DNA of 54,348 nucleotides from a bacterium (GTDB taxonomy: Bacteria; UBA8248): contig JAVEPB010000071.1 of NCBI GenBank assembly GCA_030922375.1, forward strand, positions 1-54,348, given 5' to 3'. Position 1 is the stretch's first letter. Each line of letters opens with the position of its first letter. Position numbers and translations under genes: made by a program. Below, piece after piece: positions 23,567-31,746 of the stretch. The notes below the pieces were generated by a model. It did not search any database. It was given only the letters and a program-made list of their open reading frames with translations, and was not told where the DNA came from.

Positions 23567-24757
23567 ATGAACTTCGGAACCAACTTCAAGCTTTATGTTC
23601 TCTCCGGGAGCCATTCGGTGAACTCGGTCTATAACCGGGTGCTCACCCCCGTGCTCCCGCTCATCGTGGCCGATTTCGGTCTGACCTACGCCCAGACTGG
23701 CCTCATCGTCACCGCCTACGCGGCCGGAAACAGCCTGTTTCAGTTTCCCATCTCCTTTGCCGCCGACTACACGGGGCGGCGAAGGCTGGTGGTCGTCCTC
23801 TCTCTCGTCATCAACGCCCTGCCCGTATTCTTTTTTGGATGGACGGCTGAGTATTCGACCCTTCTTTTTCTGGTGTTCGTGAGCGGAATCGGTGGCTCGG
23901 CCTACCATCCCGCCGCCGTGGCGATGATGGCCGAGGAGGCGCCCGAGCGGCGCGGCTTCGCCATGGGCCTCTTCAAGGCGGGTGGCGACTTCGGGAGCGT
24001 GTTCACGCCGGTTATCGTGGGATGGCTGGCGGTGGTTTTCATGAGCTGGCGCACGGCGGCGCAGATTTTTGTCCTGCCCGGCCTCCTCTGGGCGGCGCTC
24101 CTATGGATGGTCTTTCCGAGGGAGACCGCCGTCTCGCGCGGCCCGCTGGCCAAGGAGGCGAAATCCACCCTGGGAGGCCTTTTCAGGAACCGGGCGTTGA
24201 TGTTTCTTCTTTTGCTTTCCTCGTGCCGGGTCATGATCGGGCGGGGAACGATGACCTTTTTTCCGCTCCTGCTTGCGGAGAGTTTCGGCTACCAGACCAC
24301 CGGCATCGGATGGGTCGTGACCAGCTACTATCTCTTCGGGACGGGAAGTTCGATCCTGATGGGAAAGCTCTCGGATCACTTCAAGCACACGAGCTTTATC
24401 GTCGGGATGATGGCGGTAAGCACCCTGGCTCTCGCCCTGATGCCGTTGCCGGACACGGCGTGGATGTTTTTCGCGCTCATGGCGGCGCTCGCCACCACCC
24501 TCGGCCCCTCGCAGGGACCTATTCTCTCGGTGATGACCGAGATGATCGACGAGAAGAGCCGCGCCAGTTCGGTCGGGCTTCTCTACTCCACGAACGAAGT
24601 CGCCGGAAGCCTCTCGCCCTTCGTGGGCGGGCTCATCGCCCAGGCCGTGGGGCTCCAGCGCTCGTTTCTTTTCTATGCGGTCATTTCCTCAATCGCCACC
24701 CTCGCCGGGACCATGGTTTACCGCCTCAGGGAGCGCCAGCGCCTCGCCGGGGAGTGA
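23567..24757 (+). CDS. MFS transporter
   Basis: This is a 396-residue protein with about twelve hydrophobic helices. The signature loop between helices 2 and 3 reads AADYTGRRRLV and the matching second-half loop KLSDHFKHT; acidic D in AADYTG is the usual MFS gate residue. It is an inner-membrane secondary transporter. The substrate is unknown. Divergent from a Gfo/Idh/MocA dehydrogenase, it could import that enzyme's substrate (inference). Confidence 0.9.
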   Translation: MNFGTNFKLYVLSGSHSVNSVYNRVLTPVLPLIVADFGLTYAQTGLIVTAYAAGNSLFQFPISFAADYTGRRRLVVVLSLVINALPVFFFGWTAEYSTLLFLVFVSGIGGSAYHPAAVAMMAEEAPERRGFAMGLFKAGGDFGSVFTPVIVGWLAVVFMSWRTAAQIFVLPGLLWAALLWMVFPRETAVSRGPLAKEAKSTLGGLFRNRALMFLLLLSSCRVMIGRGTMTFFPLLLAESFGYQTTGIGWVVTSYYLFGTGSSILMGKLSDHFKHTSFIVGMMAVSTLALALMPLPDTAWMFFALMAALATTLGPSQGPILSVMTEMIDEKSRASSVGLLYSTNEVAGSLSPFVGGLIAQAVGLQRSFLFYAVISSIATLAGTMVYRLRERQRLAGE

Positions 24758-24833
24758 GCCCGGCGGCGAAAAATCGGCTTAATCCATTGTAATATAACAG
24801 ATTAAATTTTTTCTTGTTTTCGGTCACTTTTTA

Positions 24834-24851
24834 CTGGACCGATTGGTTCAG
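24834..24851. promoter_or_regulatory. Operator in front of the TetR gene, over its promoter
   Basis: The imperfect palindrome CTGGACCGATTGGTTCAG shares the half-site TGGACCGA with the palindrome before thioredoxin. It overlaps a putative -35 TGGACC (24835-24840) placed 17 bp before a -10 TATATT (24858-24863), so bound repressor would block its own gene. Confidence 0.6.
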
Positions 24852-24905
24852 AATGTGTATATTATTCCCAGGTTGATTCGAAAGCGACTTTACGAGGAAG
24901 GCGCC

Positions 24906-25484
24906 ATGCCGCGTGCAAAAGAATTTAGCGAAACCGTAGCCCTCGCCCAGGCGATGGAGGTTTTTTGGTGCAAGGGCTACGAGGCGACATCGCTTCAGGA
25001 CCTGATCTCCGCGATGGAGATCAGCAAGAGCAGTTTTTACGAAACCTTCGGGAGCAAGAACGAGCTATTTGTGGCCGCCATTGGTAATTATATCGAGACA
25101 CGGGTGGAAGCCGCGGTGAACATGCTCGACGGTGAGCTTTCTGGAAAAAAGTCCATTGAAAATATTTTTGCCTACTTTGTCGAATACCAAGAGCAGTATG
25201 GAGAGCGCGGATGTTTTTTGTGCAATTGCGCGGTGGAGTTCGCGCAAAGGAACCGTGCCGTGGCGGAGCAAATCGCCCTGGGCATGGATCAGATAGAGGA
25301 TGCGTATCACAGGGCGGTGATTCGGGGTCAAAAAGCCGGCGAGATTCCGCCCTCCCGGGACGCCCGCTCGCTCGCGAGATATTTGCTCAACTGCGAGAAC
25401 GGTCTGCTCGTATCCGCCATGGCCGGAATGGATCAAAGGAAAATGAAGGAGGTCGCGCAGGTAACGCTTATGGCCCTTGAATAA
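24906..25484 (+). CDS. TetR/AcrR family regulator, likely redox or electrophile sensor
   Basis: This is a 192-residue repressor. The N-terminal helix-turn-helix reads GYEATSLQDLISAMEISKSSFYETFGSK. The ligand domain has a cysteine cluster Cys103, Cys106 and Cys108 in ERGCFLCNCAVEF, at about the position where NemR carries its redox-sensing Cys106. The operator ACCG/CGGT core also resembles that of NemR-type regulators. ATG 24906 has GAGGAAGG upstream. It probably represses itself and the next gene, thioredoxin, when its cysteines are reduced; that is inference from the matching palindromes before both genes. Confidence 0.88.
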   Translation: MPRAKEFSETVALAQAMEVFWCKGYEATSLQDLISAMEISKSSFYETFGSKNELFVAAIGNYIETRVEAAVNMLDGELSGKKSIENIFAYFVEYQEQYGERGCFLCNCAVEFAQRNRAVAEQIALGMDQIEDAYHRAVIRGQKAGEIPPSRDARSLARYLLNCENGLLVSAMAGMDQRKMKEVAQVTLMALE

Positions 25485-25499
25485 TTTTTTTTGTTTGAT

Positions 25500-25517
25500 T
25501 TGGACCGAACGGTCCAG
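25500..25517. promoter_or_regulatory. Operator in front of the thioredoxin gene
   Basis: TGGACCG-AA-CGGTCCA is a perfect palindrome with a 2-bp centre, 58 bp upstream of the thioredoxin start codon. It carries the same half-site as the palindrome before the TetR gene. Confidence 0.65.
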
Positions 25518-25575
25518 ATTTGGACGATTTTTTCAATCGCCAAATTCAAGCCAATTTCAAGAAGGAGACAGTCAG

Positions 25576-25917
25576 ATGAGTCAAATCGGCGCACACACAG
25601 CCACCGCCCATTTCACGGACGAAAATTTCGAACCCGAGGTCATCAGCTCGAAGATTCCCGTCCTGGTGGATTTTTGGGCCGAGTGGTGCGGACCCTGCAA
25701 AACCGTTGGACCGGTCATCGAGAAACTTGCCGAAAAGTTCGCCGGGAAGGTGCGGATCGGAAAGCTGAACGTCGACGAAAATCCGGCGACCGCCTCCCGG
25801 TTCAGCATCCGGGGTATCCCCTCTCTGCTCCTGTTCCGTGAGGGCGAAGTGGTGAATCAGGCCGTGGGCGTCCAGAGCAGGACCGAGATCGAAGCGTTGA
25901 TCGGACAGGTTCTTTAA
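25576..25917 (+). CDS. trxA: Thioredoxin
   Basis: This is a 113-residue thioredoxin with active site WCGPC in DFWAEWCGPCK, the cis-proline in IRGIPSLLLF and the buried aspartate in VLVDFWAE. It has no signal peptide, so it is cytosolic; the 16-residue N-terminal extension is short and polar. ATG 25576 follows AAGGAGA. It supplies electrons to peroxiredoxins, reductases and similar proteins. It lies directly after a TetR gene with shared operators, so its level is probably induced by oxidants or electrophiles. Confidence 0.96.
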   Translation: MSQIGAHTATAHFTDENFEPEVISSKIPVLVDFWAEWCGPCKTVGPVIEKLAEKFAGKVRIGKLNVDENPATASRFSIRGIPSLLLFREGEVVNQAVGVQSRTEIEALIGQVL

Positions 25918-25959
25918 TCACGGCCGCCGAGTCGGGTGCGGCCAAGGAAGGAGACAAAA

Positions 25960-26406
25960 ATGAACCGATTGATAGTGAGAAAAAAAACCGGCGCGCCCGC
26001 GGAGGAGATATGGGAGGCCGTCTCAAAAAAAGAGAGGTTTGGCCTGTCCGGCTCGCGCGCCTTGAGCGAGGAAATCGCCGATGAGATCGCCGGATGGGTG
26101 GAGGGGGGCGGCGTGCGCGTCAGTCTCCCGGGAATTTCGGTTCCCCTCTATAGCGCCAAGGCATGCCTGAGCGTCCGTCACGCGGGAGAGGGCTCATCCG
26201 AGGTGGCCGTCACGGTGGACTACCGTGCCGGCTGGGGTCTCCTCGGGACGCTGCTTGACGCAGCCGCCCTGCGGCCCGCGATGCGGAGAGCGCTCAAGGG
26301 TGTCATCGAAGCGGCCGCATTTTCGACAAGTCTGGCCGCGGCGCCGGCTAGGAAGCGCGAGCGCGAAGGAATATTGACCGAAGCGAAGATGGTCCTCGCC
26401 GCATGA
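25960..26406 (+). CDS. SRPBCC-like (START/polyketide cyclase-fold) protein
   Basis: This is a 148-residue protein. The N-terminal pattern RLIVRKKTGAPAEEIWEAVSKKERF, a central beta run ending in SEVAVTVDYRAGWGLLG, and a C-terminal amphipathic helix (MRRALKGVIEAAAF) fit the SRPBCC hydrophobic-pocket fold. The ligand is unknown. The AAGGAGAC ribosome site is excellent. It follows thioredoxin by 42 bp and ends at a strong terminator, so thioredoxin and this gene likely share one mRNA under TetR control. The fold call is by pattern only. Confidence 0.6.
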   Translation: MNRLIVRKKTGAPAEEIWEAVSKKERFGLSGSRALSEEIADEIAGWVEGGGVRVSLPGISVPLYSAKACLSVRHAGEGSSEVAVTVDYRAGWGLLGTLLDAAALRPAMRRALKGVIEAAAFSTSLAAAPARKREREGILTEAKMVLAA

Positions 26407-26420
26407 TGGGCGCAGAGACA

Positions 26421-26467
26421 AAAAAGCCCCCCTCGCCGCGAGGCCAGGGGGGTTTTTATTTTTTTGA
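26421..26467. terminator. Bidirectional terminator
   Basis: CCCCCC (26427-26432) pairs with GGGGGG (26447-26452), with inner pairing around CCTCG/CGAGG, flanked by A-runs on the left and T-runs on the right. It lies between the convergent SRPBCC-like and maleate isomerase-like genes. Confidence 0.85.
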
Positions 26468-26474
26468 GAGGCGC

Positions 26475-27197
26475 TCAGCCCTTTCGGGCGGGGGCGAGTC
26501 TTTCCCGGAGGAGGCGGCCGCCGCCCGAAACCGGCTCGTCGAAGCCCGATTTCAGGAGGGTGTGCCAGAGAGCGGTGGTGTTGCTGGTCAACACCGGCTT
26601 GCCGAGTTCGGCTTCGAGCGTCTCGACGCCCTCGAGGGCGCGGAAATTCGTGCAGCTGATGAAGATGCCGTCCGCGTCGGGAGAATCCACCTCGCGGGCA
26701 AGCGCCATCGAGCGCTCGGGCGAAAGAAACGCCGGGCACTCGGTGTCGAGCCCCTTTTCGGCGACGGTCTCGATTCCTTTTCCTTCGAGGTAGCTGACCA
26801 GCCTCTCGTTCAGCCACCGGGGATAGGGCGAGGCGATGGCGACGCGGGCGACGCCTGTGGCGCGCATGGCCTCGACGAGAGCGGTCGAGGTCGTCGTCGC
26901 GGGGATTCCGGTGCGCTCCTCGATGAGGTCGGTGATCTCCTGGTCCATGCCCGGGCGGACGAAGCTGCCCCCCGTGCATCCGAAGCACAGGGCGTCGAGG
27001 CTCGCGTGGGCGAGCAGGTCCGCCAGGTGTGGCACTTCCTCGATCATGTGTAGGAGGGTCTCCTCTTCGTCGTCGGTGTGCTTGATGCGCGTGAAGTGGA
27101 CCGAGACGCCCTCGGGCGCCAGGCGCTGGCACTCGTATTCCATCACGGTGTTCCACGAGGGTACGATAAAGCCGAGTTTTTTCTTCCAGTCGGTCAT
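26475..27197 (-). CDS. Maleate isomerase/arylmalonate decarboxylase family (Asp/Glu racemase superfamily)
   Basis: This is a 240-residue protein; start ATG 27197 with GGGAGGAG upstream. The N-terminus LGFIVPSWNTVMEYE and two catalytic cysteines in LCFGCTGGSF and FISCTNFRALE match maleate cis-trans isomerase and relatives, which work through a Cys pair. It could isomerise maleate to fumarate, or act as a related racemase or decarboxylase. Maleate production fits pathways of N-heterocycle or aromatic breakdown, which agrees with the molybdenum hydroxylase and FAH-family genes elsewhere in the window (inference). Confidence 0.88.
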   Translation of the reverse strand: MTDWKKKLGFIVPSWNTVMEYECQRLAPEGVSVHFTRIKHTDDEEETLLHMIEEVPHLADLLAHASLDALCFGCTGGSFVRPGMDQEITDLIEERTGIPATTTSTALVEAMRATGVARVAIASPYPRWLNERLVSYLEGKGIETVAEKGLDTECPAFLSPERSMALAREVDSPDADGIFISCTNFRALEGVETLEAELGKPVLTSNTTALWHTLLKSGFDEPVSGGGRLLRERLAPARKG

Positions 27198-27325
27198 CTT
27201 TTCTCCTCCCGCCGTGGGACGATTCGGTGGCCGGCGCACCGGATGGATTGCCCTGATATTTCCAGAAATGATAGATGAGAGAGGGCCCGCGCACAATGCG
27301 CTATGAGGGAGGAGGCACCTTGCCG

Positions 27326-27994
27326 ATGGACGATCCCGCCGCGCCCGGCCGGGAGGTATTCCCGGAATTCGAGGAGATTCCCCGCCTCTTCGCCATTGAG
27401 GTCGAAGGGCTGGGCGACGATATCCTGGACCGCCGCCGCCCCGAAAAAGGCTGGGGCGGCTGGTCGATCCGCGAGCAGGTGAGCCATGTGGCCTGGATCC
27501 CCCCCCTGATTTTTTATGTTTTCTGGAAAGAAATTCTTTTCGGGGAATCGGCTCCCCCGGGGGCGAATCGCGTGGAAACCGGCGGCGCCGACCGGATGCT
27601 CGATCCGGGGAAGTACCGCCGGATGCCGGAAATTCTGGGGGCTCTGGAGGAGGGCTTCGGCGAGGGATGGGATATCCTAGAGCGAGAGACCCTCGGCTCG
27701 CTGCAGGATAAGACTCTTGCCCGGCAAATCGAGCCCGAGCGGACCTGGGCCACCGGTGAGCGGGTGATCGATTATTTCGAGACGCTGGTGGTGCCCGCGC
27801 ACCGGACGGGGCTTCGGCGCGACGAAAAAGAGCCCTTTCTTTTTTATCAGACCCTCGAGAGCGCCATGCACCATATTGTCTGGGAGGCCTTCGTCCACCT
27901 CAAGACGATACAACACCACAAGGCCGCCGAGGGGCTTCCCGCCGCCTCCTCCGTTCCCGAGGAGGGGTACGTCTCTCTTCTCAAATGGGACTGA
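27326..27994 (+). CDS. DinB-like four-helix protein (copy 3 of 3)
   Basis: This is a 222-residue, acidic, helix-rich protein. ATG 27326 is preferred, 10 nt after GGGAGGAGG; a TTG 6 bp earlier is an alternative. The block GGWSIREQVSHVAWIPPLIFY and the terminal FVHLKTIQHHKAAEG match the two other DinB-like proteins. It lies divergent from the maleate isomerase-like gene and 120 bp before a VOC protein. Function is unknown. Confidence 0.65.
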   Translation: MDDPAAPGREVFPEFEEIPRLFAIEVEGLGDDILDRRRPEKGWGGWSIREQVSHVAWIPPLIFYVFWKEILFGESAPPGANRVETGGADRMLDPGKYRRMPEILGALEEGFGEGWDILERETLGSLQDKTLARQIEPERTWATGERVIDYFETLVVPAHRTGLRRDEKEPFLFYQTLESAMHHIVWEAFVHLKTIQHHKAAEGLPAASSVPEEGYVSLLKWD

Positions 27995-28114
27995 AACCGG
28001 ATACAGCCGTTTAGACCGGCTCCTCCGATATCTGGTAGACTAATCGGTCTTTACGAAAAAACATTGCGGGGCTGGCCCGTGATCCTGCGGGCGGTTCATG
28101 ACAAGGAGACTGTC

Positions 28115-28501
28115 ATGGCGAAATACGTGAACGACGACCGGCCCCTGGCCGCCCTCGGGCATGTCGCCCTCGATGTGTCCGACATCGACGCCTCCACGGA
28201 ATTTTTCGTTGGTCTTGGAATCCGGGAAATTGCCCGGCGGGATGAATTCGCGGTCCTGGAACTCAGGGGAGGGAGTCATATTCAGCTGGTCCGGGCCAAG
28301 GCTCCCATCCCGCCCGGAACGAAGATTCCCTTTGACCTGATGGTGGACGATATCGAGGCCACCCGGAAGGAATACGAGGGGCGGGGCCTTCAGCCCTCGG
28401 GCTTCGAGAAAGGCCACATTCACACCGAGTTCACCATCCCCGCCCCGGACGGCTATATCCTCACCATGACCTCGTCGCACACCTCGGGAAGGGTGGTCTA
28501 A
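28115..28501 (+). CDS. VOC family (glyoxalase/dioxygenase-fold) protein
   Basis: This is a 128-residue single VOC domain; ATG 28115 follows AAGGAGA. The repeats begin with LGHVALDVSDIDASTEFF and later IPFDLMVDDIEATRKEY; metal-ligand candidates are the histidine in LGHVAL, the glutamate in VLELRGGSH and the HTEFTIPAPDGY stretch. Family members include lyases, dioxygenases and resistance proteins. It precedes an MFS gene by 9 bp, so the two are one operon. Confidence 0.85.
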   Translation: MAKYVNDDRPLAALGHVALDVSDIDASTEFFVGLGIREIARRDEFAVLELRGGSHIQLVRAKAPIPPGTKIPFDLMVDDIEATRKEYEGRGLQPSGFEKGHIHTEFTIPAPDGYILTMTSSHTSGRVV

Positions 28502-28510
28502 AGCGCTTCC

Positions 28511-29749
28511 ATGGCGGAACCTTCGGCAGAACCAGAGGCCGATCTCAGCGGCAAATGGGCCTCCGTGACGCTGCTCGCCGTATGCGAGGTGCTGGCGATG
28601 GCGCTGTGGTTTTCGGCTTCGGCGGTGCTTCCCGCTCTTCGGCTGGAATACGGTCTCAGCGACCTCCAGGCCTCCCTGATATCGAGCAGCGTCTCGGCCG
28701 GTTTCGTCGCGGGCACCTTGACGAGCGCCGTCCTCGGGCTGGCGGACCGCTTCGACCCCCGGCGGTTTTTCATGGTTTCGGCCCTGATCGCCGCCGCCGC
28801 CAATCTCTCGATTCTGTGGGTTGACCCGGCATCACGGGCGGTTCCGGTATTGCGGTTCGTCGTAGGCGCCTGCATGGCCGGAGTCTACCCGGTCGGGATG
28901 AAGATGGCGTCGACCTGGGCGCGGGCCGACATGGGGCTCCTCGTCGGCCTTCTGGTGGGAGCCCTGACGCTTGGCTCCGCCTCCCCGCACCTGATCGGCG
29001 CTCTCGGCGGTATCGACTGGCGCTTCACGCTGGCGGCCTCCTCGGGGCTGGCGGCGCTTTCGGCGGTCCTCATTCTCCTGTTCAGGCTCGGGCCCAATCT
29101 CGGCCGCCCGTCCAGCTTCCGCCCGTCTTTCGCTCTCGAGGCCTGGCGGAAAAAATCGCTTCGCCTCGCGAACCTGGGCTACTTCGGCCACATGTGGGAG
29201 CTCTACGCCATGTGGGCCTGGATTGGTTTGTTCCTGAACGCGAGTTTCACCCTGAGGCCGGGCGGCGGAAGGGCCGCTTTTTACGCAAAGCTGATCACCT
29301 TCGCCGTTATCGGCATGGGCGCGATAGGCAGTCTGCTCGGGGGCCTTTTCGCGGATCGGCTGGGCCGGACCACACTGACGATGGGTGCGATGGCGCTGAG
29401 CGGGGCCTGCGCGCTCGTCGTCGGTTTTCTGTTTGGCGGAAACCCTTGGCTGGTGGCGGCGTTGTGTCTCGTCTGGGGCCTGGCAGTGGTCGCGGACTCG
29501 GCGCAGTTCTCGGCGAGCGTCATGGAGCTTTCAGACCCCGCGCTCGTCGGTACGATGGTGACCGTCCAGACCTGCGCCGGTTTTCTGCTCACGATGTTCA
29601 CCATTCACATGATCCCGCCGCTGACCGAGGCGTTGGGTTGGGAATACGCCTTCGCATTTCTGGCGGCCGGGCCATTCCTCGGGGTATTGGCGATGGCGCG
29701 TCTGCGCGGTCACCCGGACGCGGTAAAACTCGCCAGCGGCAACCGGTAG
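28511..29749 (+). CDS. MFS transporter
   Basis: This is a 412-residue protein with twelve predicted membrane helices. The loop LADRFDPRRFFM and, in the second half, LFADRLGRTTL are MFS signature loops. It is an inner-membrane secondary transporter for an unknown compound. It starts 9 bp after the VOC gene, suggesting that the two handle the same metabolite. Confidence 0.9.
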   Translation: MAEPSAEPEADLSGKWASVTLLAVCEVLAMALWFSASAVLPALRLEYGLSDLQASLISSSVSAGFVAGTLTSAVLGLADRFDPRRFFMVSALIAAAANLSILWVDPASRAVPVLRFVVGACMAGVYPVGMKMASTWARADMGLLVGLLVGALTLGSASPHLIGALGGIDWRFTLAASSGLAALSAVLILLFRLGPNLGRPSSFRPSFALEAWRKKSLRLANLGYFGHMWELYAMWAWIGLFLNASFTLRPGGGRAAFYAKLITFAVIGMGAIGSLLGGLFADRLGRTTLTMGAMALSGACALVVGFLFGGNPWLVAALCLVWGLAVVADSAQFSASVMELSDPALVGTMVTVQTCAGFLLTMFTIHMIPPLTEALGWEYAFAFLAAGPFLGVLAMARLRGHPDAVKLASGNR

Positions 29750-29866
29750 CCCTCCGCCCCACAGGGGTCGGAAGCATCCATTCCCCCTCTTAGCCGCCGC
29801 TCATCTCATCTGGTAATCTGCATTTTCCGTGAAAATTTCGGGCATGAAAATTTCGAGGACTTGCAC

Positions 29867-31744
29867 ATGAATCAACCCAGCCGGGGCATCGGCGCGTTAC
29901 GCGATTTCGAGTTCGGCCAGGGGATTGGCGGCGCCGCCGCCGAGCCGGCCGGACCCGTGACGGCGGGCCGCCTCGGGCGCTGGCGGTTCACCTATACCGC
30001 AGGTCCTCGCGGGATGGCCGTGGGCGGAGGGGTCCGCTTCACCCCGCCGAACGGCTTCAGCGCCCCCCGGTTCGCCGATCCGGCCGCCCCCGGGTGTTGT
30101 GCCTTCTCTTCCTCGAAGAAAGGCGCCCGCCTCGCGCCCTCGCTCTGGGAGCCCGAGCTCGGGCTCACCTTCCTGCCCTCGAGCCTGACGCTCACCCTCT
30201 CGGGCGCGCCGCTCGAGGAGGGCGACCGAGTGGAGATCGACTACGGCTGGACCCCCTCGGGCATACCGGGCGCGAGGGCGCAGCTCCTCGCCATGCCGGC
30301 CGCGTTCAATTTCACAGTCGATGCCGCCGGAGACGGTCGGTGGGAGCTTGTGCCCGATCCGCCCGTTATCGATGTCCGGCCCGAGGCGCCCGCGAGGCTC
30401 ATCGCCACCTCTCCCGCGCAGGCGGCTGCCGGCGAGCCGTTCGCCATCCGCCTTGCGGTGCGCGACCGGTTCGGCAACGTCGTGCCGGACTATCGGGGTG
30501 AGGTCCGCTTAACGCTCGCCGGAAGGAAGGCGAGGCTGCCAAGTCCGCACATGATGAGCGGCGGAATCGGCCGGATAGCGGACGCGGCCATCGAGGATCC
30601 CGGCGTCCACCGCATCGCGGTGGAGGCGGACGGACTTCCCCCGGCGCGGACGCCGCCGATCAGGGTGGCGGCCGAGGTTCCGGAGAGGAAACTTCTGTTC
30701 GGCGATCCGCACTGCATGACCGGCCTCTGCGTCGGCGAGTATCCGGCCGGCCTCGACGCGCGGGGAATCGTGGACTACGCCCACACCTACGCGCGGGACG
30801 CGGCGGCGGTGGATTTCGGCGCGTGCACCTCGCTGGGCTACCGGATGGGGGACGCCGAGTGGCGGGCGGTCCTCGGCGGAGCCCGCGATTTCACCGAGCC
30901 GGGCCGCTATGTGGCGCTCCCGGCGTATGAATGGTTCGGCATGCGCGAGCGCCAGGACGGAAACAAAAATGTTTATTTTCTCGATGACGAGAATGCGCCC
31001 AAGTTCGACTCGCGCGATCCCGAATCCGACATGCCCGAAAAACTCTGGGCGAAACTCAGCGGGACTGAAGGCCGTGCTCTCACGATTCCCCATCACTCGA
31101 CGAGCGCGATCATCGGCACCCGCTGGGAGTATCACGACCCCCGCTTTCAACGGCTGGTCGAGATCTATTCCATCTGGGGAAATTCCGAGGCCGAAGGGTG
31201 CGAGCGCCCTCTGGTGAATCCCGCCGAATACCGGGAGCAGTCCGTCGCCGCCGCCCTCGAGAAAGGCTACCGGCTGGGCTTCATCGCGGGCTCTGACAGC
31301 CACACCTCCCAGCCCGGCTACTCGAACCGGCTCCGCCTCAAGAACGGCTGGCATGGCGGATACGCCTGCGTCTGGGCGGAGCGCTTCGATCGCGAGGGGA
31401 TTTTCCGGGCGCTCTGGGAGCGGCGCTGCTACGCGACGACGGGAGCGCGGATCATTCTCGAATTCGAACTCGCCGGTTCCCCGATGGGCGCCGAGATTTC
31501 TCTTCCTCCCGCCTCCGCGAGGGAGCTCGTGGTCCGCGCCGAGGGGACGGCGGAAATTTCCGAAGTCTCCGTGCTCAAGAACGGTTCGGCGGTCCACCTG
31601 TTCCGGGGCGGGGGCGAGTCGTTCGAGGGCCGCTGGCTGGACGGTGCGGGGTCGGGACGGGAAACGGATTATTACTATGTCCGGGTGCGGCAGGCGGACG
31701 GCGAGATGGCCTGGTCGAGCCCGATCTGGGTGGACGCGGAGTAG
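29867..31744 (+). CDS. DUF3604/PHP-like protein
   Basis: This is a 625-residue protein. Residues about 1-150 form an unrecognised beta-rich region; 170-265 look like an Ig-like or filamin-type domain (IRLAVRDRFGNVVPDYRGEV); and from about 275 a PHP-like metal-dependent hydrolase domain begins with LLFGDPHCMTGLCVG, where most relatives have GDLHxHT. Later metal-site candidates are TIPHHSTSAI and FIAGSDSHTSQPGYSN. The layout matches DUF3604 proteins, whose substrate is unknown. No signal peptide is seen. It ends 2 bp before the DAO gene, so they are coupled and may act on the same substrate. A weak TTG start 6 bp upstream is possible. Confidence 0.75.
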   Translation: MNQPSRGIGALRDFEFGQGIGGAAAEPAGPVTAGRLGRWRFTYTAGPRGMAVGGGVRFTPPNGFSAPRFADPAAPGCCAFSSSKKGARLAPSLWEPELGLTFLPSSLTLTLSGAPLEEGDRVEIDYGWTPSGIPGARAQLLAMPAAFNFTVDAAGDGRWELVPDPPVIDVRPEAPARLIATSPAQAAAGEPFAIRLAVRDRFGNVVPDYRGEVRLTLAGRKARLPSPHMMSGGIGRIADAAIEDPGVHRIAVEADGLPPARTPPIRVAAEVPERKLLFGDPHCMTGLCVGEYPAGLDARGIVDYAHTYARDAAAVDFGACTSLGYRMGDAEWRAVLGGARDFTEPGRYVALPAYEWFGMRERQDGNKNVYFLDDENAPKFDSRDPESDMPEKLWAKLSGTEGRALTIPHHSTSAIIGTRWEYHDPRFQRLVEIYSIWGNSEAEGCERPLVNPAEYREQSVAAALEKGYRLGFIAGSDSHTSQPGYSNRLRLKNGWHGGYACVWAERFDREGIFRALWERRCYATTGARIILEFELAGSPMGAEISLPPASARELVVRAEGTAEISEVSVLKNGSAVHLFRGGGESFEGRWLDGAGSGRETDYYYVRVRQADGEMAWSSPIWVDAE

Positions 31745-31746
31745 GC

